NCBI GenBank assembly: GCA_024233545.1
Contig: JACKPL010000003.1
Span: forward strand, 1 to 64,000
Direction of reading: 5' to 3'
DNA from: a bacterium
GTDB lineage: Bacteria; Auribacterota; Auribacteria; Auribacterales; Auribacteraceae
DNA: 64,000 bases
The number at the start of each line of letters is the position of its first letter. The first letter of the stretch is position 1. The position numbers and the translations under genes are program-made. The notes under the pieces are model-generated. The model saw only the letters and a program-made list of their open reading frames with translations, did no database searches and was not told the origin of the DNA. Shown piece after piece: positions 35,115-45,520 of the stretch.

Positions 35115-35888
35115 ATGGAGTACACAGCCATTGCAAATCCGGTCATTACGGTCGAGGATTTGAACCTCTATTACGGCAAATTTCAAGCGTTGAAAAATAT
35201 CTCAATGCTGATTGAAGAAAAGATTACAACCGCATTTATCGGGCCGTCCGGATGCGGCAAATCAACGTTATTACGCTGTTTTAACCGGATGAACGATCTG
35301 GTCGAAAATGTCAAAGTTGAAGGGAAAGCGATATTCAACGAAGAAAATATCCTTGTCCCCGAATGCGATGTCACCACACTGCGAAGCCGTGTCGGCATGG
35401 TATTTCAGAAATCCAACCCGTTTCCCATGAGCATATTCGACAATATTGCCTACGGTCCGCGCAAGAAGGGTATCCGGAATAAAACAATGTTGGCTGAACT
35501 TGTGGAAGATTGCCTCAAAGCCGCGGCGTTATGGGATGAAGTCAAAAATAAGCTTGATAAAAGCGCGCTTGGGTTATCCGGCGGACAACAGCAAAGGTTG
35601 TGCATTGCACGCACCATAGCAATGAAACCTGAAGTGATTTTAATGGACGAGCCGTGTTCGGCTCTTGATCCGATAGCTACTACAAAAATCGAAGACCTGA
35701 TAGGGGAGTTGCAAAAAGATTACACCATTGTAATCGTAACACACAACATGCAGCAGGCGGCTCGAGTGTCACAGCGAACGGCGTTCATGTATCTCGGCGA
35801 ACTCATCGAGTACGGCGATACCGATGCGCTGTTTCAGAATCCGAAGAATCAAAAAACGGAGGATTACATTACCGGCCGTTTCGGGTAA
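35115..35888 (+). CDS. pstB: phosphate ABC transporter ATPase PstB
   Basis: 257 residues, standard length. Walker A is GPSGCGKST, the Q-loop is VFQKSNPFPMSIFDN, the ABC signature is LSGGQQQR, Walker B is VILMDEPCSALDP, and the switch histidine is in VTHNMQQAARVS. These, with RCFNRMNDL, are diagnostic of PstB. It starts three bases after pstA and is followed by phoU2 after 13 bases. Confidence 0.95.
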   Translation: MEYTAIANPVITVEDLNLYYGKFQALKNISMLIEEKITTAFIGPSGCGKSTLLRCFNRMNDLVENVKVEGKAIFNEENILVPECDVTTLRSRVGMVFQKSNPFPMSIFDNIAYGPRKKGIRNKTMLAELVEDCLKAAALWDEVKNKLDKSALGLSGGQQQRLCIARTIAMKPEVILMDEPCSALDPIATTKIEDLIGELQKDYTIVIVTHNMQQAARVSQRTAFMYLGELIEYGDTDALFQNPKNQKTEDYITGRFG

Positions 35889-35901
35889 AAAGGAGGTTTT
35901 T

Positions 35902-36567
35902 GTGGGTGTCCATTTAATAAATGAACTGAATCGCCTTAAAAAAATGCTTTTTAGTTTTTCAGAAAAAATTGAAGCGAACCTCGAGAATGCGCTCCGTTCG
36001 TTGCTGGAAAATAACCGTGAGACTGCACAACAGGTTATAGAAGGCGATGCGGATATTGACCGGATGGAGGTGGAAATCGAAGAGGAATGCCTTAAGGCCT
36101 TGGCATTATATCAACCCGTTGCCATAGATTTGCGGTATCTGATAGCTATTCTCAAACTTACGGGCGATTTAGAACGAATCGGCGACCTTGCGGTTAATAT
36201 TGCAATTTCTGCACTGAACATTATTGAAAGAAACGGGCATCTGGAATATCCTATTGAAGTTAAGGAGATGTCTGACATCGTTCGGGGAATGCTTAGAAAA
36301 ACATTGCAGGCCCTCACCGAATCGGATGCGGAACTGGCAAAAGAAGTATTAACCAGCGATACCGTTGTTGACGATATACATCGGAATAATTATATTCGAG
36401 TCGAAGATAAGATACTTGCCGATTTAACACACCGTTCGTTTTATATATTTTTTCTCAGTGTGTCGCGATATCTTGAACGTATTGCCGACCATGCGACGAA
36501 TATTGCCGAGGATGTCATATACAATATTACCGGAGAGATAGTGCGACATAGAAAAACCAAAATGTAG
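35902..36567 (+). CDS. phoU: phosphate signalling protein PhoU, copy 2
   Basis: 221 residues from a GTG at 35902, chosen because AGGAGG sits five bases upstream. A longer frame from 35824 would overlap pstB by 65 bases. It has the two PhoU repeats with IDRMEVEIEEECLKALALYQPVAIDLRYL and LERIADHATNIAEDV. In the second repeat the region after VDDIH differs from copy 1 (NNYIRVEDKILADLTHRSF) and looks less like the standard metal cluster. It ends the pst operon and is the canonical position for PhoU. Confidence 0.88.
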   Translation: MGVHLINELNRLKKMLFSFSEKIEANLENALRSLLENNRETAQQVIEGDADIDRMEVEIEEECLKALALYQPVAIDLRYLIAILKLTGDLERIGDLAVNIAISALNIIERNGHLEYPIEVKEMSDIVRGMLRKTLQALTESDAELAKEVLTSDTVVDDIHRNNYIRVEDKILADLTHRSFYIFFLSVSRYLERIADHATNIAEDVIYNITGEIVRHRKTKM

Positions 36568-36568
36568 G

Positions 36569-38977
36569 TCAATCGGCGACTGGTTTTTCCTTGCCCCATT
36601 TAAACAATTTTTCTTTTAACAAGGCGGCATCGATGGGTTTGCGCAAATAGTCATTCATGCCGGCTTTGAAACACTTGTTTTCGTCTTCGTTCATTGCGTT
36701 TGCGGTAAGAGCGATTATGCTGGTTGAGTTCTTTAATTTATTACGAATGCGCCATGTTGCTTCAAACCCATTCATTTCAGGCATTTGAATATCCATAAGA
36801 ATGACATCATAGTGATTCATCTGAATTTTTTCAATGGCTTCGCGCCCGTTTTCAGCCAAATCCGTACTGCATCCAAAATTTTCTAAGATAAGAGTGATAA
36901 GTTTCTGGTTTGTCGGGTTGTCTTCAACAACGAGTATATGCAATCCTTTGCATGAATACTCTTCCGCCATATGTTTGGTAATAATCTGTCCTTCTTCCCG
37001 TTCGTCTCCGAGTATGGTGTTGATAACTTTGATCAACTCGCGTTTTAATATCGGCTTAGGAAGGAAACCGTCAAAATGGACATCCTTGAGGTGTTGCGCC
37101 GCTCCGACATTCATATCGGATGTTATAGCGATAAGTTTTACCTTACAGCAATGCTCATTTTTACGCAGGATTTCTGCAAATTCATATCCGTCGCGTTCCG
37201 GCATCATTATGTCTATTAACGCGATTTCCGGACATCCGTCAGGGTTGGTGCATGAGGTTTCCACATATGCTAAAGCGGGTTCTACCGAATCGAATTCGTG
37301 TACCAGCATGCCGAATTCTTTGCAGAACGAGGATAAAATAAACCGGTTGTTTGGATTATCGTCTACAATCATAATATGTTTATTAGTGAGTTGCCTGCTG
37401 GAGAGAGGGTAAATCGGTTGCTCCAGAATGCTCAGGCTTTTACCGCAGAGTATAGTGAATGTTAATGTTGTTCCTTTGCCGACTGTCGATACGGCAGAAA
37501 TATTTCCGCCCATGAGCGACACGAAACTGCGGCAGATTGAAAGCCCTAATCCTGTGCCCCCGTATTTACGAGTCGTCGACATATCAGCTTGAGAAAAGGG
37601 ATTGAAAATATCTTCGATTTTTTCGGCTGGTATGCCAATGCCGGTATCGGAAATGGAAAATTCCACTGCATATTTTTCAGGTTCGGGCGATACTTTATTT
37701 TTTACCGTTAAACAGATTTCTCCCGATTCGGTAAATTTGACCGCATTATTGAAAATGTTGAGCAACACTTGGCGCAGTTTTGTCGGGTCGCTATTTATAG
37801 TATGCGGCACATTCTGTTCAATAGAATAGTTAAGCTCTATGTCTTTTTCCGCAAGGCGAGGACGGATAATTTTCACTATATCTTCAATAAGATAGTGAAC
37901 GTTGAAGTCGATTTGTTCAAGCGTCATCTCTCCGGCTTCAATTTTTGATATATCCAGTATTTCATTTATAATATCCAGTAAAGTATTTCCGCTCATGCCG
38001 ATTGTTTCTAAATAGTCGGTTTGCTGAGCAGTGAGCGGAGTTGCCTGAAGTAACTGAACAAATCCGATAATTGCGTTCATTGGCGTTCGAATCTCATGCG
38101 ACATATTGGCGAGAAACCTGCTCTTTGCCATATTGGCAAATTCAGCTTCGTCTTTTGCTTTTTTTAGTGATGCTTCGGAATTTTTAAGCCGTTCGATTGA
38201 AACCATAGAACGGTTTAAATCGTCTATCATGAGGTTAAACGATTGTGCTAACTGCCCGATTTCATCGTTAGTGCTGACAGCAACTTTGGTTACAAAATCT
38301 CCCGCGGCAATCTTCTTTGTTGTTTGAATAAGTGATAAGATAGGATATGAAAGAGCTTTGCGTAAAAAAAAGGCGATCAATATACTCGCGATTATGCCGA
38401 ATGCGATTCCTGTCGTTACGATAAACTGTATCTTTTCTGTGTAGTGAAGCAGTCCGTTGCTTTGTTCGCCGAGGTTTGAACCGATGGATTGAGTTACCTG
38501 TGCATTCTGAATCATGGCGCTTGAAAAAGATTCGTTAAATATATGTTCCATATCAAGCGCCGCATCACCGGAGTATCCTTTTTCTAATTCGTATTCCAAT
38601 GCCTTAGCCGCAGTGCGGAGTTTTTTTGCCCGGTGGTATAGCGTATCAAGCTGTTTATCCTCAGCGTTTGTTCTTGTCAGAGTTTTCAAAAATTCACATC
38701 GATTTGCTACGTCTTTCATCAGCACTTGTATTTTCGGCATGTCGCTTGTCCCGTCGCGTAAAAAAGAATATGAAATAGTGCTCGCTTCGACAAAATTAGC
38801 GTTGATGGTGGAGTATTCTGCGAGTTGCCGCTGTTTTTCAGCAACCACTTCATTAAGAGCACCTAATTTTTTTTGAATGTTTAGGATGCTTATATACGAG
38901 AATATGCCGATGCACAAAGAGGTTGAGAACAACAACCCTATGCCGAAATTGAGTGCCTGCCTATATGAAATGCGCAT
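36569..38977 (-). CDS. hybrid sensor histidine kinase with two receiver domains
   Basis: 802 residues. Membrane helices lie at about 12-32 and 184-205, enclosing a ~150-residue helical periplasmic sensor. Then come HAMP (about 206-258), a short coiled coil, HisKA with His294 (ANMSHEIRTPM), HATPase_c (NIFNNAVKFTESG, DTGIGIP, GGTGLGLSI), REC1 with Asp589 (ALIDIMMPERDG) and REC2 with Asp729 (ILMDIQMPEMNG). This resembles BarA-type kinases without an Hpt domain, so phosphotransfer must use a separate Hpt protein or stay internal. It lies three bases downstream of the haem-domain gene at 38981-39941, so the two are probably co-transcribed. Its end is two bases from the convergent phoU2 stop. Confidence 0.88.
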   Translation of the reverse strand: MRISYRQALNFGIGLLFSTSLCIGIFSYISILNIQKKLGALNEVVAEKQRQLAEYSTINANFVEASTISYSFLRDGTSDMPKIQVLMKDVANRCEFLKTLTRTNAEDKQLDTLYHRAKKLRTAAKALEYELEKGYSGDAALDMEHIFNESFSSAMIQNAQVTQSIGSNLGEQSNGLLHYTEKIQFIVTTGIAFGIIASILIAFFLRKALSYPILSLIQTTKKIAAGDFVTKVAVSTNDEIGQLAQSFNLMIDDLNRSMVSIERLKNSEASLKKAKDEAEFANMAKSRFLANMSHEIRTPMNAIIGFVQLLQATPLTAQQTDYLETIGMSGNTLLDIINEILDISKIEAGEMTLEQIDFNVHYLIEDIVKIIRPRLAEKDIELNYSIEQNVPHTINSDPTKLRQVLLNIFNNAVKFTESGEICLTVKNKVSPEPEKYAVEFSISDTGIGIPAEKIEDIFNPFSQADMSTTRKYGGTGLGLSICRSFVSLMGGNISAVSTVGKGTTLTFTILCGKSLSILEQPIYPLSSRQLTNKHIMIVDDNPNNRFILSSFCKEFGMLVHEFDSVEPALAYVETSCTNPDGCPEIALIDIMMPERDGYEFAEILRKNEHCCKVKLIAITSDMNVGAAQHLKDVHFDGFLPKPILKRELIKVINTILGDEREEGQIITKHMAEEYSCKGLHILVVEDNPTNQKLITLILENFGCSTDLAENGREAIEKIQMNHYDVILMDIQMPEMNGFEATWRIRNKLKNSTSIIALTANAMNEDENKCFKAGMNDYLRKPIDAALLKEKLFKWGKEKPVAD

Positions 38978-38980
38978 GGT

Positions 38981-39941
38981 TTATTCTTTATCGAAAATGA
39001 GTGTAATTGCATTATTTACGTCACCGGCATTATAAAGCGGCTGGTTCCAATCAGGTTCCGGCAACCCTCCGGCAATTTCGTACCGCGATATTCCGAAGAG
39101 GTACGTTTTTCCAGTGTCGAACGATATGTCGTCAGCATTGCCGGTTTGCAGTGCTCGTGAAAATTCGATTATCCATTGATTGTTATTCCATACACCTTTT
39201 GCCTGTATGTCAGCTCTGCTTCCGTCGGGAGGGCAATGGTTGTAATGATGCACGGTATCTCCTTCGTATAGTGTAGGCAATGATGAAAAATATGCTTCCC
39301 GCCCTTCGTCGCCAGTTCGCGAAAGATACATTGTTGCGCCCGTCCGTGTAATGATTTCTGTTGATTTATTCATTTTCTCATCGGAAAAAATATGCATTTT
39401 ATCGTCTGCGTATCCTACAGGGTCAGTCCGGTCGGCTTTCCAAAACCATATGTCGGCATAGTATTCATTATCGGCGTAGATGCTGAGGTCAACGGGTTTT
39501 TCTTCCATGTTCCATTTGAATATGAATGTATCTTCCCGTTCAAAACCTTGTAGACCATATCTTCAGCGGTGTTCAATGCCAAACTTTTATGCTGGCGCGA
39601 TTCGGTAGGTCGATAAAGCCAGACAGGAAAATATCTTATCTGCAGTGTAAACGGCTTTAATATGAACGTTGATTTGAGCGATGGAATCCCATACGCAGAT
39701 CGCTTCTCTTTATCCCTTTCGGATCAGGCGGCATGCCGTCGATGGCTGGTTCGATAGTGATGACAGGTTTTCGCATATATATGGATATATTGTTTTCCTG
39801 CTCCCAGTTGAGCGTTTCTACTCCAGATGCCTGCTCTTTTGCATACGATTCGACTATCTCATACGGTTGCTGAGAATACATATGAATGAATAAACAAAAG
39901 AGCTATACCGCTCATAATTTTATACCCCGGATATCGTTCAT
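38981..39941 (-). pseudogene. ethylbenzene-dehydrogenase-like (EB_dh/DOMON) haem-binding domain protein, frameshifted
   Basis: The C-terminal 175 residues (38981-39508) are open and carry EB_dh-type motifs (YADNEYYADIWFWKADRTD, VGYADDKMHIF, DISFDTGKTYLFGISRYE). Upstream of 39508 the same protein continues in other frames: KAVYTADKIF, DPTESRQHKS-like, ENNISIYMRKPVITIEPAIDGMPPDPKG, then a signal peptide (MSGIALLFIHSYVFS). A GGAGAG site precedes the ATG at 39941. Adding one A near 39918 would restore the signal-peptide frame. The breaks look like sequence errors rather than decay (see the region note). Family members bind a b-type haem in the periplasm. The adjacent hybrid kinase may sense through it. 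Confidence 0.6.
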
Positions 39942-40149
39942 GCTTCTCTCCGGTTTCTTTTATATGATAATACTAGCGTTTATGATATCGGCAAAAGAGG
40001 GCGGCTTAAGAATCAGTACTATTCAGTACTATTTTATATAAGATGATGATTATTCAGGCAATTCGTTTTGAGATAAAATATCAATAAGCATTGAAGGTGA
40101 AGTACTTACGTCATTTAAGTTCAATGGCTGATTGCAGGAGTTTCCAAAA

Positions 40150-42010
40150 ACAGGCATGCTTTTACATAGCCGGCAATACGATTCCGAAGAAATGGAAGAA
40201 GGGTTCGATATAAATTCTTCGTAACGAGAATTCTTGGCGAAGCGCCATATCGATTTCTATCAAATCTTTCTGTGCCGGTTTGTGCGTTGGCGTTTTTGAC
40301 AGAATATGTTCAGATGTTTTTGCTGTGAGTGTAACAGCCGAGCTGTTTAAGCTGGCTGGCAGATCATAGTGGATATCTATTCTGTGGAGTTCTTCGCAGT
40401 GGGCAAGATACAGGAGTTCGCCGAGCACATCGACAGGTCTGTCCAACAAATCGGTATAAATAGGCAACGCTGTGTTTTTCTGCCGAATCGTCCATAGGAA
40501 GAAGGAAGAGGAGAGCGCAAGCAATGATATTCCCATCGATAACGGATAAAAACAGAATGCCGCGTTGTCCGACAAATAAAAAATCCGAACAGGCTGATAG
40601 CGGCAGCCGCCATTAACAGCGCCGATGCCCGCGGCACTACGCCGGAAACATAGCGAAGTGTCAGCGTAAAACGGCCGTGCCTGATAAGCGGAACAGCAAA
40701 ATCGCATAATGGAACGAAAATCTTCGGAACAGAAGGAAGGTGAGTGTGGGGGCAAAGCAATGAATGTATCCCCAGACAATAAACGCAGTGAACACAATTT
40801 CATGCCATGTGGCGATTCGGCGAGATGGGCATTCCGAAGCAAAGCGAGGCGTTATTTGAGCAATGCTATCAGCGAAAGGAAGGACGAGCGGAGTATACCG
40901 AGCGCCGGCTGTCATCCTGCTTTATGATCCACAACCGATGCGGCAAACAGCGGTGTATGATGCGGCTGTGCCGCATAGGATAATTCCACTCAATCCGGTG
41001 CCATCTGGCTTTCCAGCGGTTTTAAGAGGCTGGGAACAGCAAACAGCAAAAACGGCGAAATAAAACATGCCGCGCGATGGAAAACAAAATGCCCCAAAGC
41101 GTTTTTTCCATGATGGAATCGATACGCCTGATAACCACTTCCAGCATGATAACCAATACATCTGGCTCACCGCCGCCTTGTGTGCATAGCCCGTACTGAA
41201 CGGACTGCCGAAACTGAGATAGTTCACATACATCTGAAGCGCAATGGGAAGAAAAGCGAACGGTAAAACGGCGCATCGGGATACGAAGTGAACCGATTGT
41301 TTTCTATTGAGGCGCGGGGCAGAAGCCACTGCGGCAAGCAGTATGGCGGGGTATTCCAATATGACGCATAATCACATAATCCGCCGATTGCCGCAAAGGC
41401 AGATTAGGGTAAGCAGTGTACAGCGCAGTCGATTATGCACCATGCTATGCCGCCGCGGACGCGGCAACCGTATGGCTGTACAGCATTATTGCTGTATGCT
41501 AAAAAAGATTATTTGTGCCTATCACAACGCCGATGAGTGTCCTAAAAGCGCTTTTTATTGTCAGGGTTTGCGATATAGGTTTTTACAGATCATATAAATA
41601 AAAGCACCGCCAGCAGGACAACTGTCAAACACCGGAGAAAATATTTTAACCATTCATTATCGGATGCCGGCCCGTGTAGTATAAAATAAAATAGTAAAGG
41701 TGCACAGCAGTGTTATGCCGAATGCTTTATCGGAATAAAAACGGCAAATTTGTATATGGTTTGTCCGCGTACCCGTATCGTGTTATCATGGCGTCTATGG
41801 CGGGGTTTGTTCTCACAACGAGCGACCGAATCTGAGCTAATCCAGCTGTATTCGCTGGATTAAGGGCACCAGGAGGCGATGGGTTATTCCGAACATTGAA
41901 ACAGCCATACAAAAATGATAAGAGCCAGATGGCGGTATTTTCATAAAGCGTTCCTCGATTTGTCGTTAAGGATAAAGAAACTGCGTGGTTTTCCAGAAAA
42001 ATGACGCGCA
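40150..42010 (-). pseudogene. membrane glycosyltransferase-like protein (GT-C/GT39-type), frameshifted
   Basis: Fragments in all three minus frames line up as one polytopic membrane protein. They include EYPAILLAAVAS and LPIALQMYVNYLSFGSPFS with TGYAHKA near 41,250, LWGILFS joined to PSRGMFYFAVFAV near 41,080, and SAGARYTPLVLPFADSIAQ-like near 40,890. That series (GSP-GY, LFSPSRG, G-RY-P-LPF) is typical of dolichyl-phosphate-mannose-type GT-C proteins of bacteria. Ends are approximate. The C-terminal part (YTDLLDRPVDVLGELLYLAHCEELHRI) is soluble-looking and unassigned. Breaks are interpreted as sequence errors. Confidence 0.45.
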
Positions 42011-42064
42011 ATACTCTATTTCAAGATGTTAGAAAGTAAAAAGCAAATGATGAAAAAAATAGTG

Positions 42065-42092
42065 TTGACGTATGCTGTTTTGGTATGATAAT
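42065..42092 (+). promoter_or_regulatory. promoter of rplM-rpsI
   Basis: TTGACG (42065-42070) and GATAAT (42087-42092) are 16 bases apart. GAGGAA lies before the ATG at 42135. The sequence here may itself contain errors. Confidence 0.4.
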
Positions 42093-42134
42093 GTTTACGC
42101 ACTAAAAAAATGTTAAGACGCGAGGAATTAAACA

Positions 42135-42575
42135 ATGCGAACATATTATGCGAAGCCGCAAGATATTGAGAGAAAATGGTATATTATCGATGCCGCCGAT
42201 CAGGTGTTAGGACGGTTGGCAGTGAAAGCCGCAGATATTTTACGCGGTAAAATGACGATATTTACCCCATCGGTGATTGGATACGGGCGATTATGTAATC
42301 TTGGTCAATGCTGAAAAAAAAGGGTTCGGGTGACCGGCAAGAAAGCAGATCAAAAACATATGCGAACTATTCTGGGTATCCCGGCGGGCTGAAATAAAAA
42401 TCATATAGCCCGAATGATGGCAAAAAAGCCGACATCATTGAACATGCGGTGCGAGGGTGATTCTCATACAAAACCCCAGGTGACGCTATAGTTAAAGCTC
42501 AAGGTGTATGCGGGCGCAGATCATCCTCATACAGCTCAGTCTTCTGGAGGCATAACCATATGAAATCAAGCTGGA
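42135..42575 (+). pseudogene. rplM: ribosomal protein L13, frameshifted
   Basis: The first frame reads YAKPQDIERKWYIIDAADQV then LGRLAVKAADILRGK, the unmistakable L13 N-terminus. Beyond about 42,250 the family sequence continues across frames: TGDYVILVNAEK-like, VTGKKADQK, YSGYPGG, LMAKKPT-like, IEHAVRG, KLKVYAGADHPHTAQ. Conserved residues are intact and only the frame is broken, many times. L13 is a universal component of the 50S subunit, so a functional copy must exist. Either this copy is misread or another copy lies elsewhere. The end is approximate. It is followed by rpsI, the standard order. Confidence 0.8.
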
Positions 42576-42598
42576 TTTTTGGTCAATAGGGTATACAG

Positions 42599-42996
42599 GT
42601 GAGCGCTGAAAAATTAAATGTATGGAACTGGTAAACCGAAAAACTGCGTGGCGCAGGTGTGTGGATACCAGTGGAAAGAATACAATAACAGTCAATGGCC
42701 AAACTGCAGATGATTATTTTCATCATCACTTCCCTTCAAATCTTAGTGCAGCAACCGTTAGTAACCGATATGGTAAAAATCGATATTTGGGCAGCCGTCG
42801 AAGGCGGTGGAAAAAAGCAGCCAGGCCGGGCGCTTTGCGTCATGGTATTGCCCGCGCGCTTGTCCGATACGATGAATCTCAAGCGCGATTTAAAAAAGCG
42901 GTTGCTTACCCGTGTTTCGCTCGTAAGCAGAAGAACGTAAAAAATACGGACAGCCGGGCGCACGCAAACGAGGATTTCCAATTCGGCAAACGATAA
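42599..42996 (+). pseudogene. rpsI: ribosomal protein S9, frameshifted
   Basis: It starts at a GTG reading SAEKLNV, then WGTGKRKNCVARVWIP-like across frames, TITVNGQTADDYF, LQILVQQPLV, TDMVKIDIWAAVEGGGKK, GALRHGIARALVRYDES, and finally QFGKR followed by the stop at 42994-42996. The signature RHGIARAL and the C-terminal GKR are diagnostic of S9, whose tail reaches the decoding-site tRNA. At least eight frame changes are needed. The flanking terminator at 43032 is intact. Interpretation as for rplM. Confidence 0.8.
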
Positions 42997-43031
42997 AATT
43001 TTATACTTTATTTTTTCGATTGTTTCTCTCT

Positions 43032-43063
43032 AACGCCTTCTTAACTATTAGAAGGCGTTTATT
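43032..43063 (+). terminator. terminator after rpsI
   Basis: AACGCCTTC (43032-43040) pairs with GAAGGCGTT (43051-43059) around a 10-base loop and is followed by TATTT. This supports rplM-rpsI as a complete two-gene operon. Confidence 0.75.
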
Positions 43064-43229
43064 TGATATATCTCCTCGGAAAATTAAACATCTCGTATCC
43101 GCTCAGCTAAATATCTATGTGAATTTGTTTTTTATAGCAAAGGATTATGTTTTATAGGCTGTCCATTAGCATGCCACAAAAGTGTTGACATTATTCGCAG
43201 TACAGGATAATAAAACCCTCTGCAGTTCA

Positions 43230-43625
43230 GAGTGCAGAAAAGAATTAGGATTGAAGGGGAGAGCAATTGTGCGGACGACTCTATTTTTTACAATTTACGA
43301 TTTTCTTTTAATGCAATATGAGCATATCCTCATTGTTAAAGTAGGAATGAACGGTATTAGGCAAACGAGCGGATATTTGCAGTTAATCAAAAAAGCAGTC
43401 GCGCCAATCCTGCTTTTACTGCTGGGGATTTCTTTTTTTTACGTTAGGATTCGTTTTTTCTATTGTTGTAATGGCTTAGCCAGGCAAACCTAAGTGTTGC
43501 GTATCCGGTAATTACTGAGTGTCGGGTATATGCTGGTTATTATCGTTTCGTGGCTGTTGCGCCGAAACGATCGTTGTCCCACAACGCGGGTTTGCATTAA
43601 TTATTTGGCGTATGGCTGGTGGCGA
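43230..43625 (+). pseudogene. small EamA/DMT-type four-helix transporter, frameshifted
   Basis: Fragments across frames read VKVGMNGIRQ, LIKKAVAPILLLLLGI then FFYVRIRFF, NLSVAYPVI, VGYMLVIIVSWLL and GVWLV. This order (VGMN after helix 1, SVAYPV before helix 3, a rise of helices to LIILGVWLV at the end) fits the four-TM EamA-like proteins related to ArnE/ArnF and small multidrug transporters. It lies immediately upstream of wecB, so undecaprenyl-sugar export or envelope polysaccharide roles are possible. Ends approximate. Confidence 0.5.
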
Positions 43626-43634
43626 AATGAACGG

Positions 43635-44757
43635 AATGAATACCGCTGAAACACCGAAAAAAATTATGCCTATAATCGGCATTTTGTGGAGGCGCTGAAA
43701 ACTGCTCGGTTATACATGCCTTGGAGATACCCTGAATGTTCAATGTTGTCCCCGTTTTGTACCCACAACATCGAGATGCCTCGACCAAATGTGTTCGGTT
43801 TTTATGTCTAAGCATGCTATGACCTCAATATAATGCTCAAAGGGCAAAGCCTTGCGGATGTAACGACTCGTGCTTTGCAGGGAATTGCCGGGCTCATCGA
43901 CAAAGAGAAACCTGACATGATTATGGCGCAAGGCGATACCACTACAGTATTTTCCGCCGCGCTGAGCTCATTTTATTACCGCATACCGTTTGCACATGTT
44001 GAGGCAGGATTGCGTACACAGGACAGATACAGCCCGTTCCCTGAAGAAATCAACCGGCGTTTAACCTCACCCTTAACGGAAGTGCACCTTGCTCCGACGG
44101 AAACGGCACGAAGAAACCTTCTGAAAGAAAACGACAAGCCGGAAACGATGCCGTGACCGGCAATACGATTATCGATGCCTTGTTTATGTTCTCGGTGATA
44201 AACCTGAGCTTAACAGCAGAACTGATCGAAACCCTCAACATTGAGCCGAAAAATTTATTCTTGTTACCGCTCACCGTCGCGAAAGTTTCGGCGAGCCGTT
44301 CCGGCATATATACCGCGGGCTTAAAAAGTTGCCGATGCATATCCGATTATACTATTGTTTATCGATTGCACCTTAATCAGATGTACAACAGCCGGTCAAC
44401 GAAATATTATCCAGTTCTCCCAACGTCAGGTTGATTGAGCCGTTGGATTATGTGCAGTTTATTCATTTTGTAAAGATGCGTATCTGGTGAGTTACCGATT
44501 CCGGGCGTTATTCAGGAAGAAGCGCCGAGCCTCGGCATGCACCGAGTTCTTGTTTTGCGGGGAAATTACCGAGCGTCGAAGCGGTTGAAGCAGGCACGGT
44601 CAAACTGGTCAGTTCAGATGTTCGGCCGGATTTTCGGCGAAGTTCAGCGGTTGATGGAGAACCGAGCGGCGTATGATGAAATGGCGCGCGCTATCAATCC
44701 GTGCAGGAGACGGCAAGCAGCGGCGGGCGTATTATTTCGGTACTGAAACATTTTTAA
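43635..44757 (+). pseudogene. wecB: UDP-N-acetylglucosamine 2-epimerase, frameshifted
   Basis: It begins MNTAETPKKIMPIIG. It continues in other frames with NIMLKGQSLADVTTRALQG, then MIMAQGDTTTVFSAALSSFY, IPFAHVEAGLRTQD, PFPEEINRRL, TGNTIIDAL, SGGIQEEAPSLG-like, and a C-terminus ending RYLKHF. Key WecB segments are QGDTTT, HVEAGLR, PEE-NR and the DSGG-QEE region. The enzyme converts UDP-GlcNAc to UDP-ManNAc for envelope polysaccharide synthesis. Frame breaks are many, and the longest open run (43833-44156) shows a normal active-site region. Sequence errors are favoured. Confidence 0.75.
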
Positions 44758-44814
44758 GATCGGCCGCTGATTGCCCAATTTCCGAGTTTTCTTCCATATA
44801 AACTTTCGTTTCAA

Positions 44815-45520
44815 AACGTGCTTGAATACTTATGGGCCTGCTGACGTGATGTACGCAATGAATTAAAGGTGTGGTTCGCCGGAAAAAGCACATTTTAGCG
44901 CTTCTTTAAAACCGGTCCCCGGACAATACGCCGAAGGCAATGTGTTTTTATCGGTGTAACAGTGCCTCAAACACACGCAAAATTGCAAAAAGTACCGGCA
45001 TCTTACCGAAACAGAGTGCAGTCAGCTGCTCAAATCGAAATCCATGAAGAAAGACTGCTCGGTTTGCTTATATGTATTTGGGCATTTCGAAGGAGATGAG
45101 CAAACCAAAGAATCCGAGTATCCGGTTCTGTGCCGGCATATGCAGTATGTCAATAATTGGAAGTTTAGTAGACGCTTTCCGCCGAGCAGCGGATTGTCAG
45201 GCAATATCTTTACGCGTGACGAAGAACAACACTTTATAATTTGGCACAGTCAATATCCTGTGGGAACGGCGTATAGCGATAATTGCAACGTTTCATTTTT
45301 ATTTAAAACCGGGTGTTTTGACGATACTATCGCTATATAGCACAGTTGCTGTGTAACGATATAGACAAGATTTAATCAAAGCTGTCGGCTGGATGTTGCG
45401 CGAAATGGGAAAACAGGAAACGAACTCTTGCTCGAATCGTTTATTCGCACGCACTGTTCCGCTATGCCGCGAACAATGCTTCGGTATGCGATAGAAAAAT
45501 TCCCCCGGCAGAGCGACTGG
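44815..45520 (+). pseudogene. AlkD-like DNA alkylation repair protein, frameshifted
   Basis: Reading across frames gives EGNVFIGVTVPQT, EIHEERLLGLLICI, DEQTK, LRHMQYVNNW, IKTGCFDDTIAIAQLLCN-like, LIKAVGWMLREMGK-like, LLESFIRTHCSAMPRTMLRYAIEKFP. The RLLGLL, QYVNNWD-like, KA-GW-LRE-GK and MPRTMLRYAIEK blocks are typical of the HEAT-like AlkD DNA glycosylase family, which excises bulky or cationic alkylated bases. Both termini are approximate. Interpreted as an intact gene read with errors. Confidence 0.65.

Noticed and set aside
40013..40032. Tandem TCAGTACTAT repeat as a biological element
   Set aside because: Only two copies, inside the unreliable block; could be an artefact.
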